Counted from the stretch's first letter, positions 36,501 through 48,922 are shown. The stretch is 64,000 nucleotides of DNA from Lasiosphaeris hirsuta (GCA_030549175.1 JAUKUA010000003.1:1860001-1924000); one strand, 5' to 3'. The notes: generated by a model not told the origin, from the sequence alone. Translations and numbers: made by a program.

Positions 36501-38159
36501 ATCGGGGTGGCCTTCGAGCAAGTCATCGGGGGGTGACTGATGTGAGTGCTGAGCCGATGGCTCCAGATTTGCTGGAGGCAATTACAGGGTCCATTGTGGG
36601 AAGTGCTCGCAGCTCGGTGTTACCCACCATGCAGAACCCCACGGTTTCCATTGCTTTGTGATTTCAGGTCTTCCGAATCTGTCGTCCTGCCTCACCAGCG
36701 TGCAACCCCAATCTTCCCCCCCCCTCCTACGACTGCACGCAACGCCAAGCCAGCCACTGCCCACCAACCTCGCACGACATCTTATCTCCCAGCATCGCAG
36801 CTGCAGGTGGCCCCTTGGATCTGCAGCAATAAGTAGAGGCTGAACCTTGATGAGAAGTCAGTCAATTGAGTGATTCTATCATGTCATGCGCTGGCTGATC
36901 GCACTGGCCGGCAGTCAGATATTGACCACATGCTATCCTCCTCGGTTCGGCGAGGGGCTTTGCAAGGGACCGAGTGACAATGGGGCGCGGGGAGTCCATG
37001 ATGATCGGAGTGGTGCATGCATGGTTAAAGGGGACGCTCCCTCGGGGTCACTCCAAATCCAGCTCCTGCGCCAAAAGGTCGAGACCGGATCATCAGGCAT
37101 CGCCTTTCTTTTTATGAAGTAGCAGAAGCTGTTTCCTGCCTGCTTTCTTATTTTAGTCCTCGCTGCTCAGCACAGTAATCATGGACCAGCAGCTTCCATT
37201 CCCCAGATGTCTACCGGATGCCCGCTAAAGGAAACCCCTTAGTCGAATGCCAAGGCCTCTTCCGGTGCACGTCAAACCTCAAACGGCAAACACAGACGCC
37301 TTGAAACTATATATTGGCTATATGCCCGCAGCCTACGTCACGGCATTGATCACTGCCGATTGTTGACGCAATGCGAAGAACAAGCAATACAACGCTCGGT
37401 ACAGCGGACGGTACGATAGCGGTGGCGGCCGGGCAAGTGCCCGGTCTCGGTCTCAGCCTCGGTGCAGGCGTGCCGAGAAGACGCAGAGTTCTTTCCATGG
37501 GCTGATCGGCTAGCGTGATCAACACGTTTTCCTAAGTCCCCGAGAGAAGGGAGCGGCTCGACATGCCTGGAATGGTCAGAAGGGCCACGTCATCGTGCCC
37601 TTGCAGCAATGTTGATGGGCGGGTATAACCTCCCTCTGTTCCGCCGGCGGGAGTCGGCGGCCGTGGTTGGCCTGGTCAATGATCGGGGGTGAGACCGTGA
37701 ATCGGAGGCACCAGCTGGGTAAGGAGCATCCTGCATTTGTTGCTGTGCCTGGGTCCCGGCCGGCACTGGGCGTATGTGTGGTTTATGTGTGTTTTCCTGA
37801 AGGGGTGCGCTGCATCCTGTCGGCGGCGGCGAGGTGCTTGTAGAACTGACGTGACGAGATGGTGCTGGCCAATTGCGGGCCGGTTTTTGGAGTCGTGGCC
37901 GGAACGGGTGACGCATAGACGCGCCAGGGAGCAGCAGAAAGAGACGGGGAGAGACAGGGAGGAACCCGGCCGACAGGGGCTCTGGCCATGAGGATGAGCC
38001 CCGGGTCTCACGGTCTGCGCTTGTGTTGATGCGAGTGTTGATGCGAGGGGCGACGGCCGTGTCCGGATGGCATCGGCCGTTGCGTGCGGGCTGTGACGGA
38101 CAGACGCCGACATCGCCGGGCAGCCAATCAATGTCGGTGGCTTTACCGGGTGCCAGCCC

Positions 38160-38191
38160 CGCCCCAGCGCCCCAGCGCCCCAGCGCCCCAG
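38160..38191. repeat. Tandem 8-bp repeat, CGCCCCAG x4
   Basis: Four perfect copies of CGCCCCAG in direct tandem in the intergenic region before INO1. It is a simple-sequence tract likely to vary in copy number. Confidence 0.9.
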
Positions 38192-39056
38192 AGCCATGGC
38201 GGATTGCCGATGGGCGGATGGCGGGGTACGCTTCGCGAGAACGGCGGCCGGGAAAGGCTCAAGGTCCATGTGCTGTAGCAGATCGAGGCGCCAGGTCGCA
38301 GCTACCTGAACAGCTTGCAGCTCACGCCCAGGCAGTGAGCACGTCGCCCACTTGCCGGCCCCGCATGCATCGCTCCTCCGCTCCTCCGCTCATCTTCACC
38401 GTCGGCTCGCTGCTCACTTGATCACTCCTCACCTGTGGCTCTGGAGTGAGCATTGCAAGTTCTTATCTCTTGGTGCTGCAGGTTCATGGTTCATGGATGA
38501 CTAAATCTGCGAGAACAGTGCTAGCGTCCCGAGGCAGCCGGCACATGCCTCCCACGGCCTTCCAGTGGTTCTATGGGGCATTTGGCGGCCCTAAGCAACC
38601 TAAGGCAGGAGAGGCAGGCCAGGTAGGCGAAAGGTGGGTTGTTTGGGCGAGGTCCTGCGTAGTCCTGGAGCAAAATGTGTTGGGTATTGCGTAAGGGTAG
38701 CTCTTTCTCCTCTTTCACCGCCTGCGCCTGCGTCTGGGGAGTCCCGTCTTCGGCCGGCCCCATTGAATTGCTAAGGATTACTATGGACCTTGTCCGCTCG
38801 CTGTTAGCTGTTTATTGGGATATAGAAATGTATAAAGAGCAAGCCGCGGGGCTGCTCCCCAACATCTGACCTAACGCTTTTCCATCTCCAAAAACTTTTG
38901 CACCGCTCCCTCTTCAAATTGCGACTTGTGATACTAGCTTTCTATCTGATTTGCCTCCTCGACAAGCTACCTTGCAACCTTTTGACCTTCTGCTGATCGC
39001 GCTCCCGTAGCCGCGATCAACGTAACCGTCAAGACGTTCTCCAACCTTCTCAACTC

Positions 39057-39144
39057 GTAAGACGCTCCTAACCACAACACTCACACTCGCTCACCGCTCC
39101 CCAACCATGCACGTTTTCAGAGCAGAATGCTAACAGAAAATCTA
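39057..39144 (+). other. Possible 5'-UTR intron of INO1
   Basis: A donor GTAAGA at 39057, a branch site GCTAAC and an acceptor TCTAG ending at 39144 would remove 88 bases from the leader, including an upstream ATG at about 39108. It is upstream of the coding start, so protein sequence does not test it. Confidence 0.4.
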
Positions 39145-39274
39145 GCGTCCATCACCCATACGCAGGAGGCCGTTGCTCAGCCTCCCCGGGGAGTTCAGCG
39201 GACTTAGCCCCAACCCGATAAAGCGTTCTTGCCTCGGTAGAAAAAAACGCTACATTTTACGAACGAGATTCGTC

Positions 39275-40983
39275 ATGGCTCCGCACGCCGAAGCAGATGT
39301 TAGCTCCGCTAATGGTGATGGACACCAACCCGGCATCGACGGTACCATCCACCAATTGGATGGACCCAGCTCTGCCGCCAGCGAGCTATTCACCGTTGCT
39401 TCGCCCAACGTGGTGTACACGGACTCGGAGATCCGCTCCAAGTACACGTACCGCACCACCTCGGTTACCCGCGGAGACAGCGGCAAGTATGTCGCCACGC
39501 CTAAGGAGACGGTCTACGACTTCAAGGTCGACCGCAAGATCCCCAAGCTCGGCGTCATGCTGGTTGGCTGGGGTGGCAACAACGGGTCTACCGTGACTGC
39601 CGGCATCCTCGCCAACCGCCGCGGCCTCACCTGGGAGACCCGAGAGGGTCCCCGTACCGCGAACTACTATGGCTCAGTTGTCATGTCTTCGACTATGAAG
39701 CTTGGCACTGATGCTGAGACCAGCAAGGACGTCAACATCCCCTTCCACGACGTTCTTCCCATGGTCCACCCCAATGACCTCGTTGTTGGCGGTTGGGACA
39801 TTAGTGGCCTTGACCTTGCTGCCGCCATGGACCGTGCTCAGGTGCTCGAGCCCGCTCTCAAGGCCCTCGTCCGCAAGGAGATGGCCGAGTTGGTCCCCCT
39901 GCCCAGCATTTACTACCCCGACTTCATTGCTGCTAACCAGGAGGACCGGGCCGACAACCTGATCCCCGGCTCCAAGGCTTGCCCGGAACACATTGAGCAG
40001 ATCCGCAAGGATATCCGTGACTTCAAGGCTGCCCACCACTTGGACAAGGTCATTGTCCAGTGGACGGCCAACACGGAGCGGTTTGCCGATATTATCGGAG
40101 GCGTGAACGACACCGCCGAAAACCTTCTCAAGGCTATTGACAACGGCCACGAGGAGGTCGCCCCCTCGACTGTGTTCGCCATCGCCTCCATCCTTGAGGG
40201 AGCTCCCTTCATCAACGGCTCCCCCCAGAACACATTTGTTCCCGGCGCCATTGAGCTGGCCGAGAAGCACGGTGCCTTTATCGGTGGTGATGACTTCAAG
40301 TCGGGTCAGACAAAGATGAAGTCGGCTCTCGTCGATTTCTTGATCAGCGCTGGCATCAAGTTGACCTCGATTGCCAGCTACAACCATCTCGGCAACAACG
40401 ATGGCAAGAACCTCAGCTCCCAGAAGCAGTTCCGCTCCAAGGAGATTTCCAAGTCCAATGTCGTCGATGACATGGTCGAGGCCAACAACGTCTTGTACGC
40501 CCCCGGCGAGCACCCCGACCACACTGTGGTCATCAAGTACATGCCGGCTGTTGGCGACAACAAGCGTGCCCTTGATGAGTACTACGCCGAAATCTTCATG
40601 GGAGGTCACCAGACGATTTCGTAAGTTCTCAAAATCCTCTTGACCTTGCGCAAATAATGACAATTCTGACTAGAATCTTCAACGTCTGCGAGGACTCCCT
40701 TCTCGCTTCGCCGCTCATCATCGATCTCGTCATCATCGCCGAAATGATGACGCGAATCCAGTGGAAGGCGCACTCGGCCGAGGCTGAGGCCAACAAAGAC
40801 TTCACGAACTTCCACAGCGTTCTCAGCATCCTCAGCTACATGCTTAAGGCGCCCCTCACGCCTCCTGGCACACCCGTCATCAACGCCTTGGCCAAGCAGC
40901 GTGCAGCCCTGACCAACATCTTCCGCGCCTGCGTTGGCCTCGAGCCTGAGTCGGACATGACTCTGGAGCACAAGCTGTTCTAG
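39275..40983 (+). CDS. ino1: Myo-inositol-1-phosphate synthase
   Basis: Exons 39275-40620 and 40674-40983, with a 53-bp intron (GTAAGT, branch CTGAC), give 551 residues. The enzyme converts glucose 6-phosphate to 1D-myo-inositol 3-phosphate with bound NAD+, the committed step of inositol and phosphatidylinositol synthesis, in the cytosol. The NAD-binding motif is [10 protein letters not shown] at about residue 97. Other family hallmarks are [64 protein letters not shown] and [21 protein letters not shown]. The length is normal for fungi (yeast Ino1 is 533). The start is placed at the first ATG after the leader; an open frame upstream lacks an ATG. A leader intron is possible. A yeast-type UASINO element was not recognised in the promoter. 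Confidence 0.97.
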
Positions 40984-41667
40984 AGGCACCCCGCGGCACA
41001 CTTAAGAGTTGAGAGACTCTGGTGATCACCTTTTACTTCGTCTTGACTTTGGGGCCCCTTGCCCTAGAAGATTCGATTACGCGATTGAGACGTGCTATGC
41101 TTGGTAAATCTAGCCAGCCGTTTGCCGTATTATGGGTGCATTTGGGACAGATAATCCAGTTCGCTCTCGGGAATCGTAAACAGTCTTTACCGACACAGAT
41201 ACTGAGAATACGAGAATATAAAGCTCTAACCTGTACTGGGCTCGAAAAGACTGTACTCCCAAATCGAAAACGTGATATGCTTCCTTAACGATATTTACAT
41301 TCAGGGGTGAGGTACCCCCGTGACCAATCGGTTTAGCCGAGTGTGTTGTGTACCTAAATATTGGCGGGTTACCAGGGATCCCAATGTTGACACGCTTACC
41401 CACGGAATTTGACTCCTATTGACATGTTTACCCTAAACCCATCACTCATCTCGCATTTCGGGAATTATGCATGGTGTATCGAGTTCCATGACTACAATCA
41501 ACGCCATGTCTGCACATCAACAAATCCCAATGTCTATGTCATCTCACGTCATGGGCTCGTCTCTCCGACAATCTTTCCGATAGGGTTTGCCTCGGCATAT
41601 TAGGGAGCTTAAACTGCAGATGCAATCAAGAAATGGTGCGAATATCACGCAAATAACGCCCAGATAT
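40984..41667. other. Intergenic, two convergent 3' ends
   Basis: Three-prime flanks of INO1 and of the OB-fold protein gene. No coding signal. Confidence 0.5.
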
Positions 41668-43396
41668 TTACCACTCAACGCCCAAAACACAAAGCCTGCC
41701 CAACTCGGGCGACCACCCAAATGTCAATGTGACCCGCGAAAACTCCAACTGCTCCTCCACGGACCGCAATCTATTAACATCGAGCGCCACGAGCTCTTGC
41801 CAAGAAAAGCCAACAGCTTCTTGTGCGTCTCCCGCTGTGAGGTCAACATGATCTGCGCTGGTACTGGCACGGGAATAGTTTCCTGTCCCGAAGAATAACT
41901 CTGTCCAAGCTCTGTCGCTCCAGATCAGCTTTCCAAGCGCGACAGTCCCCGTCTCGTCGGCCAGAGAGCCGATGATGCGCGGGTTGAGGTGGAGGGACTG
42001 TTCGGTTTGACAGTTTTTGCACATGCCGTGAAGTCTGTTGGCGTAGAGAGGAACACCGCAGCTAGAAGTTTGTTAACATTGGTAACACGTGTTGGGCGTC
42101 AATAGGTATAGGTTACCATTCGAAGCAGCATAGCATGTTCCTCCGCCAGTTCTCTATGATCCGGACACCGAGGATGATCAGGTTCAGTTTTCCAGTGAAG
42201 ATGTGAGCGGGGTCATCACGCGCAAAGTCGTCAACGTCGGCCAGAGTGAAGAGTGTCCGGTCGGGGCCGTGTATTGCGATTTCAGCGTCCCATAGGCCAT
42301 CGGGAAAGGGAATGTAGACACTTTCCTTCTTGGTGCGGTTAACTGCCTCCCGCCGAAGCCAATGGGCGTCGGGAAAGTCGGGGTCGACGTCAACCATGGA
42401 GGTAATTCCTATACCCAGCCCGGAGCTGGTACCCCGCTTGTCAGGTTGACGGTAATATGGGTTGCTGATCAGCAGCACAGTTCGGTTGGGGATCCAAGTC
42501 CTGGCCGAGGAGACTTTGTCCTCCCACAGCTTAAGTGCACAGTTGGCAGTCTCGTCAAAAACGTCCACCTCAATTAGGGATAGGTCGGTACTTTGCTCCT
42601 TGACAGATTTCGGTCTCGACTTGACTGTTTTGCGAGCCCCAATACTGGAGACACAAACAAGAATCTTCACATCGGGGACACCTTCGTGGCCGCTGTTCAT
42701 ATACGCTCTGAGACTCATGAGGCCGGAGGCCTGAGAGGATTGGGAGCTGAGGGCATATTCAATGGGAAGACGGCAAAGGTTTGCCTCCCTCGAGTTGGGC
42801 GCCTCGCAATGAAACTTGATGCACGAGTTTGAGCTTGTACTGGGATGGACCGGAACGATCATGGACACAAAGGGGACCCTGAGCGGCGACCCTGTAGAGT
42901 AGTCTGCAACGAAAGCCGTCCAAACGGTCACCAGTCTTCCGAACCGAAGGCAGTCGTGGTCAATTCCTGTAGCAAGAAGCTTTATCTGCAGCCCGCTTTT
43001 TGTCAGTCTCCAAGCAAGATTATAGCCAAAGCGATATTAAGCGGTTTTGGTGTCTCTTACAGCAACAACCCCAGTATCATCTTTCACGACTATGAAATGG
43101 AATCCCTGAGTAAGTAGAGATCTCCGAGTGCTCACCCCATCTCTTGATGGCTGAAAATTTACAATTCTTCCCATGAAGCGAACCTTTCCTGATCCCGACT
43201 GGAGATCGCAGATGTCGACGCAATCATATTCTCCTTTTGGCTTCCAAGTTCGAGTCAAGGGACGCAAAGCAGCCTCAATTTCGGAGGGTGCGAAACCGTC
43301 ACCTTCTTGTGGAACACTTGGCTTGGATGGTTTGAGCGTGGAGGACGATACTTCCTTCTGGTAGAAGGACTGGATCGACGGAGATGGGAACACCAT
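41668..43396 (-). CDS. OB-fold nucleic-acid-binding protein, MEIOB-like
   Basis: Three exons, 43396-43061, 42985-42117 and 42061-41668, with introns of 75 and 55 bp, give 532 residues. The start MVFPSPSIQSFYQKEV is typical of PCNA-interacting (PIP-like) N-termini: Q-S-F-Y with hydrophobic context. An OB-type region follows: VDICDLQSGSGKVRFMGRIV and then HFIVVKDDTGVVA-IKLLATG across the first splice. A second OB-like region is KILVCVSSIGARK to NCALKLWEDKVSS. The C-terminal part has cysteines of a possible zinc knuckle, MLCCFECCGVPLYA and MCKNCQTE, joined by the second splice, and then RIIGSLADETGTVALGKLIW. I recognise it as a fungal OB-fold family related in layout to RPA-like single-strand-binding proteins such as MEIOB. 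A role in DNA repair or meiosis is inference. Confidence 0.75.
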
Positions 43397-43843
43397 TCTC
43401 AAACTGGAAATATTTCAACTCTGGGAGGCGATTGAGTGGTGCTGGGAACAGGAGGCAATAGTGCGCTCGAAACTTGAGCTGTGAAAAGAAATGGATTGCA
43501 GGCAAGAGAGGAAAATGTGTTCCTGGGTGCAATGCTCCTCTGCCTACTATTACTGCCGTCAAGGGCGGGCAAGAGCGTCTCTCAGATATCAGGGCGCCTG
43601 GACGGTAGCCTGAGGCAAGAGGCAACCACCATTTTCGCTGTCAATTGCCCCTTCTGTATGTTCCAGCAGGTGCGATGGGGAATAAAGCCAAGGTAGGTAG
43701 TTGCTCACTACTAGATACATGATTCATCTCAGGAAAACTCAATGGAACTTAGGTAGGTACCTATTTCGAATTACTTTCTTCGCTGCCGTTCAACGACATC
43801 TAATGGAGCTACCACCAACGTCGTTCCAGGCCCAGTGGCTTGC
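43397..43843. other. Intergenic; one copy of the repeated 10-mer
   Basis: Upstream flank of the OB-fold gene and downstream flank of the ligase gene. It contains GTAGGTACCT at 43753-43762. The left part has short frames without support. Confidence 0.5.
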
Positions 43844-45650
43844 TTAAGCAAGTTTGGATGTCTTTGGCACGCTGTCGCCAATCTCCTTCTCTGCGCGCTC
43901 CCGAAGCTGCTTGCGGAGGATCTTGCCAGACTAGTAGGAACCGTTAGCACGACATCCACAAAGGCTTCCTGGCTGGGCGATAAGGGAGACTCACAGGATT
44001 CTTCGGGATTGCATCCGTAAACACAACGCCACCCTTCAACTGTTTATATCTTGCGACTTTGCTCTCCATCCACTTCGCAATATCCTTGCCCGTCGCTTTC
44101 GACTTGGGATCCCGCACGACGTACGCCCTCGGCAGTTCCTCCCCCTTCACAATTACACCAATAACTGCAACGTCGGCCACGTCCGGGTTCTCGAGCAAGA
44201 CGGCTTCGAGTTCTGCTGGGGCGACTTGGTTTCCTTTGACCTTGATCAACTCCTTGAGTCGATCGACTACATGGAAAATGCCACCGGGCCTATATTCCTC
44301 CACGTAGGCGATATCACCAGTTTTGAGCCAGCGCGTTCCATCACTATCAATAGAGATCGTATCATCCGTGGCATCGGGCTTGCGCCAATACCGCCGCATG
44401 AGCGTGGGGCCGGTAACCCACAACTCGCCACGCTCACCAGGCTTGGTAATGGGCGTCTTGCCGTCGAGTTCAACCAATCGGCCCTTGCAGTTCGGCATCA
44501 TCTCGCCCACACCGGTGCTAGGCTTCCGGAAGGCAGGGTCCCACGACATGCACGTGCACGTCATCTCTGTCATTCCCCAGCCCTGACGCATGACAACGTC
44601 GGGGTTGGCAAACAGCTTCTCGACCTCATCTGATACCTCGCGTCCAAGAGGTGCCGCACCGGAGCCAAGGCTCTCGATGCTCGAGAGGTCGTAGTTCTTG
44701 GTAAGGGGGTGCTTGACTAGTAGCACAACGATAGGTGGCACTGATATGAGAGATGTGATACGGAACCGCTGTATGTACTCAAGCATCTTGATGAAGTCGA
44801 AGCTCGGCATGATATAGACGGGGATTTGGAGGTGTGGAAGGTTGGCTACGAAATAGGTCTGGCCGTAGGCATGGTACAACGGAAGGAAGCAGAGCCCCCG
44901 CGCCCGTTTTCGCTTTTCTTCGGTGTCGGGATCTAGATTATTCGTGTACTCGACACCTACACCATTCGCGACGTACGAGTAGTGGCTGATCTCAACCCCC
45001 TTAGGAACCCCAGTTGTACCGGACGAATAATTGAGACAGCAGGTCGTATCGGCCGGGTCTGTTGGCTCAGTCCAGCTCCAGCCTTCGGCCTCAGCAGCAT
45101 TCCCTGCCAAAAGCTCGGTCCAGTGCCGGACGCCCGCGACCCGCCCATTGACACCCGGCCCGGGATTGAGCGATCGCGCAACTTCCGGTCCTGGCGTCGT
45201 CTTACCGCCGAACACGTAGATGCGGTCCCTCGGAAACCCAATCTCCTTTGCTGCCTCAAGCGCCGTCTCGAGGGCAGCCTCGGCGACGATGAGAAAGGTA
45301 GCCTCGCTGTCGCGGAGCTGGTATGCCAGCTCGCGGAGCACAAACGTCGGGTTCGCGCCGGTGAAGACGCCGCCGGCCATGAGGACCCCGAGGAAGACGG
45401 ACGGGAAGAAGAGGTTATTGCCCGAGAAGAGCAACACGCGGTCGCCATAGTTGAGTCCAGCCTTTTGCAGGCCCAAGGCGACGCGCATTGAGAGGAAGCG
45501 GTAGTCGTTGAACGTGAGGAAGTTGGTTTCGGGATTCTCAGGATCTAAAAAGGCCTTGGTATCTGGGAGGACGGCGTCTCCAGACCCGAAGATCCATTGC
45601 TGGAGGGAGCAGCGCGGAATGGGCGCCGTCCAGCGCGAGGTAATTGTCAT
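43844..45650 (-). CDS. 4-coumarate-CoA ligase-like acyl-CoA synthetase
   Basis: Exons 45650-43995 and 43930-43844, with a 64-bp intron, give 580 residues. The family activates carboxylic acids as acyl-adenylates and transfers them to CoA. The P-loop-like core is YSSGTTGVPKGVEISH at about residue 207. Further ANL motifs are YHAYGQTYFVANLPH, GSGAAPLG, QGWGMTEMTC, GELWVTGPTLMRRYW, WLKTGDIAYVEE and VDRLKELIKVKGNQVAPAEL. The last exon supplies the C-terminal SGKILRKQLRERAEKE, with the catalytic lysine in GKILR. The protein ends in -TSKLA. Many relatives end in a peroxisomal signal (SKL or AKL); here that tripeptide is followed by one alanine, so import is uncertain. Substrate class (aromatic, fatty or secondary-metabolite acids) cannot be told. 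No biosynthetic cluster partners are adjacent. Confidence 0.93.
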
Positions 45651-47487
45651 TTTAGCTGTGTCTTGTCATTACGACTGGAGGGCGAGGAAGAGTAATGAGA
45701 GCGGAGAGACCGCTGGGTGCTCAAATACGGCAGCCAGCAAGTTGGATATGGCCGTAAAGGGTTGCAGTCGGTGAATGCGTGAGTCGGCTGAGTATGGAAA
45801 CCGAGACCGAGACCGGACGAAGAGTTTCACAACAAGAGAAAGCTGTCACTTGGAATATTTTGATCTTCCAAGAGCCTTGCACGAAGGGCCTAAATGCCCA
45901 GCCCCCAATCCTGCCTTGATATTTAGTGTATAGCAAAGGTATAGCAAAGCGGATTCCTTCAAATTACGGGGTGGGGGATCGGGGAGCTGGGGTAGGCATC
46001 GCCATGGCGCCATCGTCCCTATTCCATCTTTGATAACACACCTTGTCGAGATGCCCGATTGGCCGGCTACACTCGAGCGTCAGGCGGTCGCTTTGCCTGT
46101 CGCAGGATGGCCTGGGTCTGGTTATTGGACGGATGGTACATAATCCCTCCCGGAATGCTGGCTGCTGCTCCCCGCATAGCATATCGTAGGGAAAGCTAAC
46201 CTAACCTCCCCAAGGTGCCGAGGCATCGTCAAGCTCAGGGAACCTGTTCTTTTTGATTGGAAGTAGGTACCTATGTAGGTACTGTATGTACATCGCCTTT
46301 CGCCGACTGCCGTTTTGGATCAGGTCTCGCCGAGTCAAAATATTGAATTAGCACCTTGTGGAAATCGCGGCCGGCTGTGTTTGCGCTCAAGGGTCAATGT
46401 CAGCCATATCTGAGCTCTTTATCCTTGTGCCGTGAATGATGGGAGGTAAGCTGACAGTCCCATGATGGCTGGGTGGCATCCCTTCCTCACTTTAGACAAT
46501 TTCGGATTGGGCACCGTGCATGCCAACTATTCAATGTATAGTGAAAATTTATACGTAGACGGATGTTTTCGGTCTTTTTCTCTGATTTTTTATTATTTTT
46601 TATTTTTTTTTGGTTGTTGCGGTACTGAGGGGAGTTGAGGTGTTGTTCGCTACAACAGGCCTCTGGCGAACCCAGTGACACAAGCACACCCCGCGTTGTC
46701 TCAGATACAAGGGCACTGGGGCGTTTTTCGACCCGCATTCCCCAATCGCGTCGGCTCGTGGCAGATTATCAGTGTCCTTAGTATTGAGGTCCTTGGTGAT
46801 AGCACATCTACTAGCAGTGTTTCACGGGGCTCTGTAGCAGCTGTGCTACTCACTGGACCGCATCATACCCCGTGAAAAGTGCAAACACGGCTTTCGCTTA
46901 TATTCTTGGGCAGAGACTTTAGGTGTTGCTGTCTCACACGCGATGCAAGTAAAGTCTGTATATCCGTATCTCTCCCATTGAGCAGTTGTTGGTTTGATGG
47001 AGATGCATTTTCTCTTCCTGCAGCGTTGGTGAGAAACAGACCGAGAAACAGGGCGGCTTGCTGCTATCAATGCCCGAGTCCTCTTCCTGGGGCTGTTCCC
47101 GGCAAACAAACACCTCGCCGAAGATTAACCGGTGTCTGCCTGCCGCGGCGCAAGCCATCGTCGTCAGGACACGATACAGTGGGACGAGAAACTGTGGCCA
47201 AGTTGACCTTTGAGGTGCACACTGGAGCCGACTCAAGCCGCCATCACGCGTGGCCTTTGTTTGACTTGATTCAACGGGTTCAAAAGTTCGCTTTCTTTCG
47301 CTTCTTGCCAAACCAGTCATTCGTTGATCGCGACAACAACCCCTTGGCCAAATTCAGCTATTCGCCCCTGCTTGCAGCTTTTTACCATGATATAATCCGT
47401 TGACGATCCCTCACCAAGGAGCCCACTTGAGTTGCCTAGGTAGAAGAAAAGCCACTTGCGCTCGCACAACTTAGGTCCAGAACGGCC
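45651..47487. other. Divergent intergenic region
   Basis: 1.8 kb between the ligase and the J-protein genes. It holds one GTAGGTACCT at 46263-46272 and an AT-rich tract near 46550-46610. No coding sequence recognised. Confidence 0.5.
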
Positions 47488-48656
47488 ATGTCGGGGCTCC
47501 TTTCTTTGATAGGGTGGAGTTTCCTGCCGACCGTAAGTGCCCCCTTTCGCTCCAGCGCAACCCGCAGAACACAGGCACTCATAACCCGAGGCAGCTTGTC
47601 ACAGGCTGGGCCCAGACCGTATACTACGGCATCGCCATCCGCGCCGGCGACCCCAAACCCCAGCTTGGGACCCCACGCTACGCCGAGCATCGCCGGCGCA
47701 TCCAAATCCTCGTTGTGACACTCTACCTAGCATATACCATCTACGAAGCCGACTACGAGCTGCAGCGCGCCAGCTCCTTCTACGCCGACCTCAGCGTGCC
47801 CCTGCACGCGAGCGAGCGCGACATCAAGAGCCGCTTCCGGCGCCTCGCCGCCCTCTACCACCCGGACAAGGCCGGCAGCGGCGACTCAGCGCAGACCGCC
47901 GCCGTCAATGCCTACTTCGTACACCTCAAGACTGCCTCCGACACCCTGCTCGACCCGGCGCGGCGCTTCGCCTACGAGCGCTTCGGCCCCGACATGCTCG
48001 GGTGGCAGCGCTGCACCACCATCCGTGACTTCGTCGTCCGCGGCGCCCAGAACATCATCCCCTACTACGGCGGCGCCGGCGCCCTCATGTACGGGCTCGG
48101 CCTGCTCGGCTACCTCGACTGGGGCCGGTTCGAGCGCTGGCTCGTCCTCGCCGTGCTCTTCGTCTTTGAGCTGCACACCGTCACGCGCCCGGGTCGCCCC
48201 GCCCTCTTCGAGAAAGCCGTCAACCCGCTGCTGGCGCTGGTCGCCAACCGCCCGCCGTATCTGCCCTTCCAGGCGATTGCGCTCGCTCGCAAGCTGAGTG
48301 TGACGATGTATATTGCGTTTTCGCAGATTGGGCCGCTCCTGGCAGCCGACACGTCGGACGGGCAGGTGCTGGTCGGCGGGCGCAAGGGCTTGAATGAGGA
48401 GGCAGCGCTAAGCCAGGGACTGGACCGGCTGGAGGCGACAGCACGCGGCTTGGATGCTGATGCGGGACGGCTGCTGGAGACGGAAATGGCGCCGTTTGCT
48501 GGGAGCGAGGAGGTGATGAGTACGGTCAGGGGCAAGGTCAAGGAATGGCTAGTGCAAAATACAATCCGTGCTGACCCCATGGTGCGGGACGCGGTAGGAA
48601 GGTCGTTCATGAAGCGGAGAGTAGACGCACCGGCTGGCGCGAGGGGTAATAGGTAG
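47488..48656 (+). CDS. Membrane J-domain co-chaperone
   Basis: Exon 1 is 15 codons (47488-47532, MSGLLSLIGWSFLPT); exon 2 is 47595-48656; the intron is 62 bp. The product has 368 residues. The acceptor GAGGCAG at 47594 is the one that keeps the frame. N-terminal hydrophobic segments (LLSLIGWSFLPTLVTGW and IQILVVTLYLAYTIYE) anchor it in a membrane, probably the ER. A J domain follows at about 76-146, FYADLSVPLHASERDIKSRF, with the HPD motif in ALYHPDKAGSG at about residue 103, so it should stimulate an Hsp70. Further hydrophobic stretches lie at about 185-200 and 210-225 (GALMYGLGLLGYLDWGRF, WLVLAVLFVFELH). The layout resembles fungal ER J-proteins of the Erj5/Sec63-like group, but I do not assign a specific orthologue. 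Confidence 0.85.
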
Positions 48657-48879
48657 TATCTAGAATTTTTTTTTCTTCTTGGGTTTCTTTCTTGAAAACG
48701 CAGAATATGCCACAGCGCCTTATTCCCATCCCTTATTGTTACCTTTGGGTGCTGGCAGCCTTACCTCTGACCGACTCCAGCTACAAGCAATAGTAAATAT
48801 CCAGAAAAGTTATCCAAAAGAACCAATGCATGACACCACTTCATGATTACACACACCCGCCAAGCAGGAAATAAAAACC

Positions 48880-48900
48880 AAAAAAAAAAAAAAAAAAAAA
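48880..48900. repeat. Poly-A run, 21 bases
   Basis: Uninterrupted A run between the 3' ends of the J-protein and transporter genes. It is a simple mononucleotide repeat. Confidence 0.9.
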
Positions 48901-48922
48901 CCCGTTGAAAAGCAAGAGGAAC

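Larger units (their letters stand above)
33582..39274. other. 5.7 kb without a protein gene
   Basis: The left part (to about 34650) is the promoter and leader of the LIM gene, strongly purine-rich on this strand. The right part is the INO1 promoter, with a TATA-like GTATAAAG near 38829 and a pyrimidine-rich leader from about 38880. Between them I see only unsupported frames, an 8-bp tandem repeat at 38160-38191 and a duplicated TGTTGATGCGAG unit at 38024-38047. An unspliced non-coding RNA or a divergent gene cannot be excluded. Confidence 0.5.

Noticed and set aside
39674..40663. Long antisense frame of 329 codons opposite INO1
   Set aside because: Mirror image of a strongly biased coding sequence; INO1 on the plus strand explains the lack of stops.
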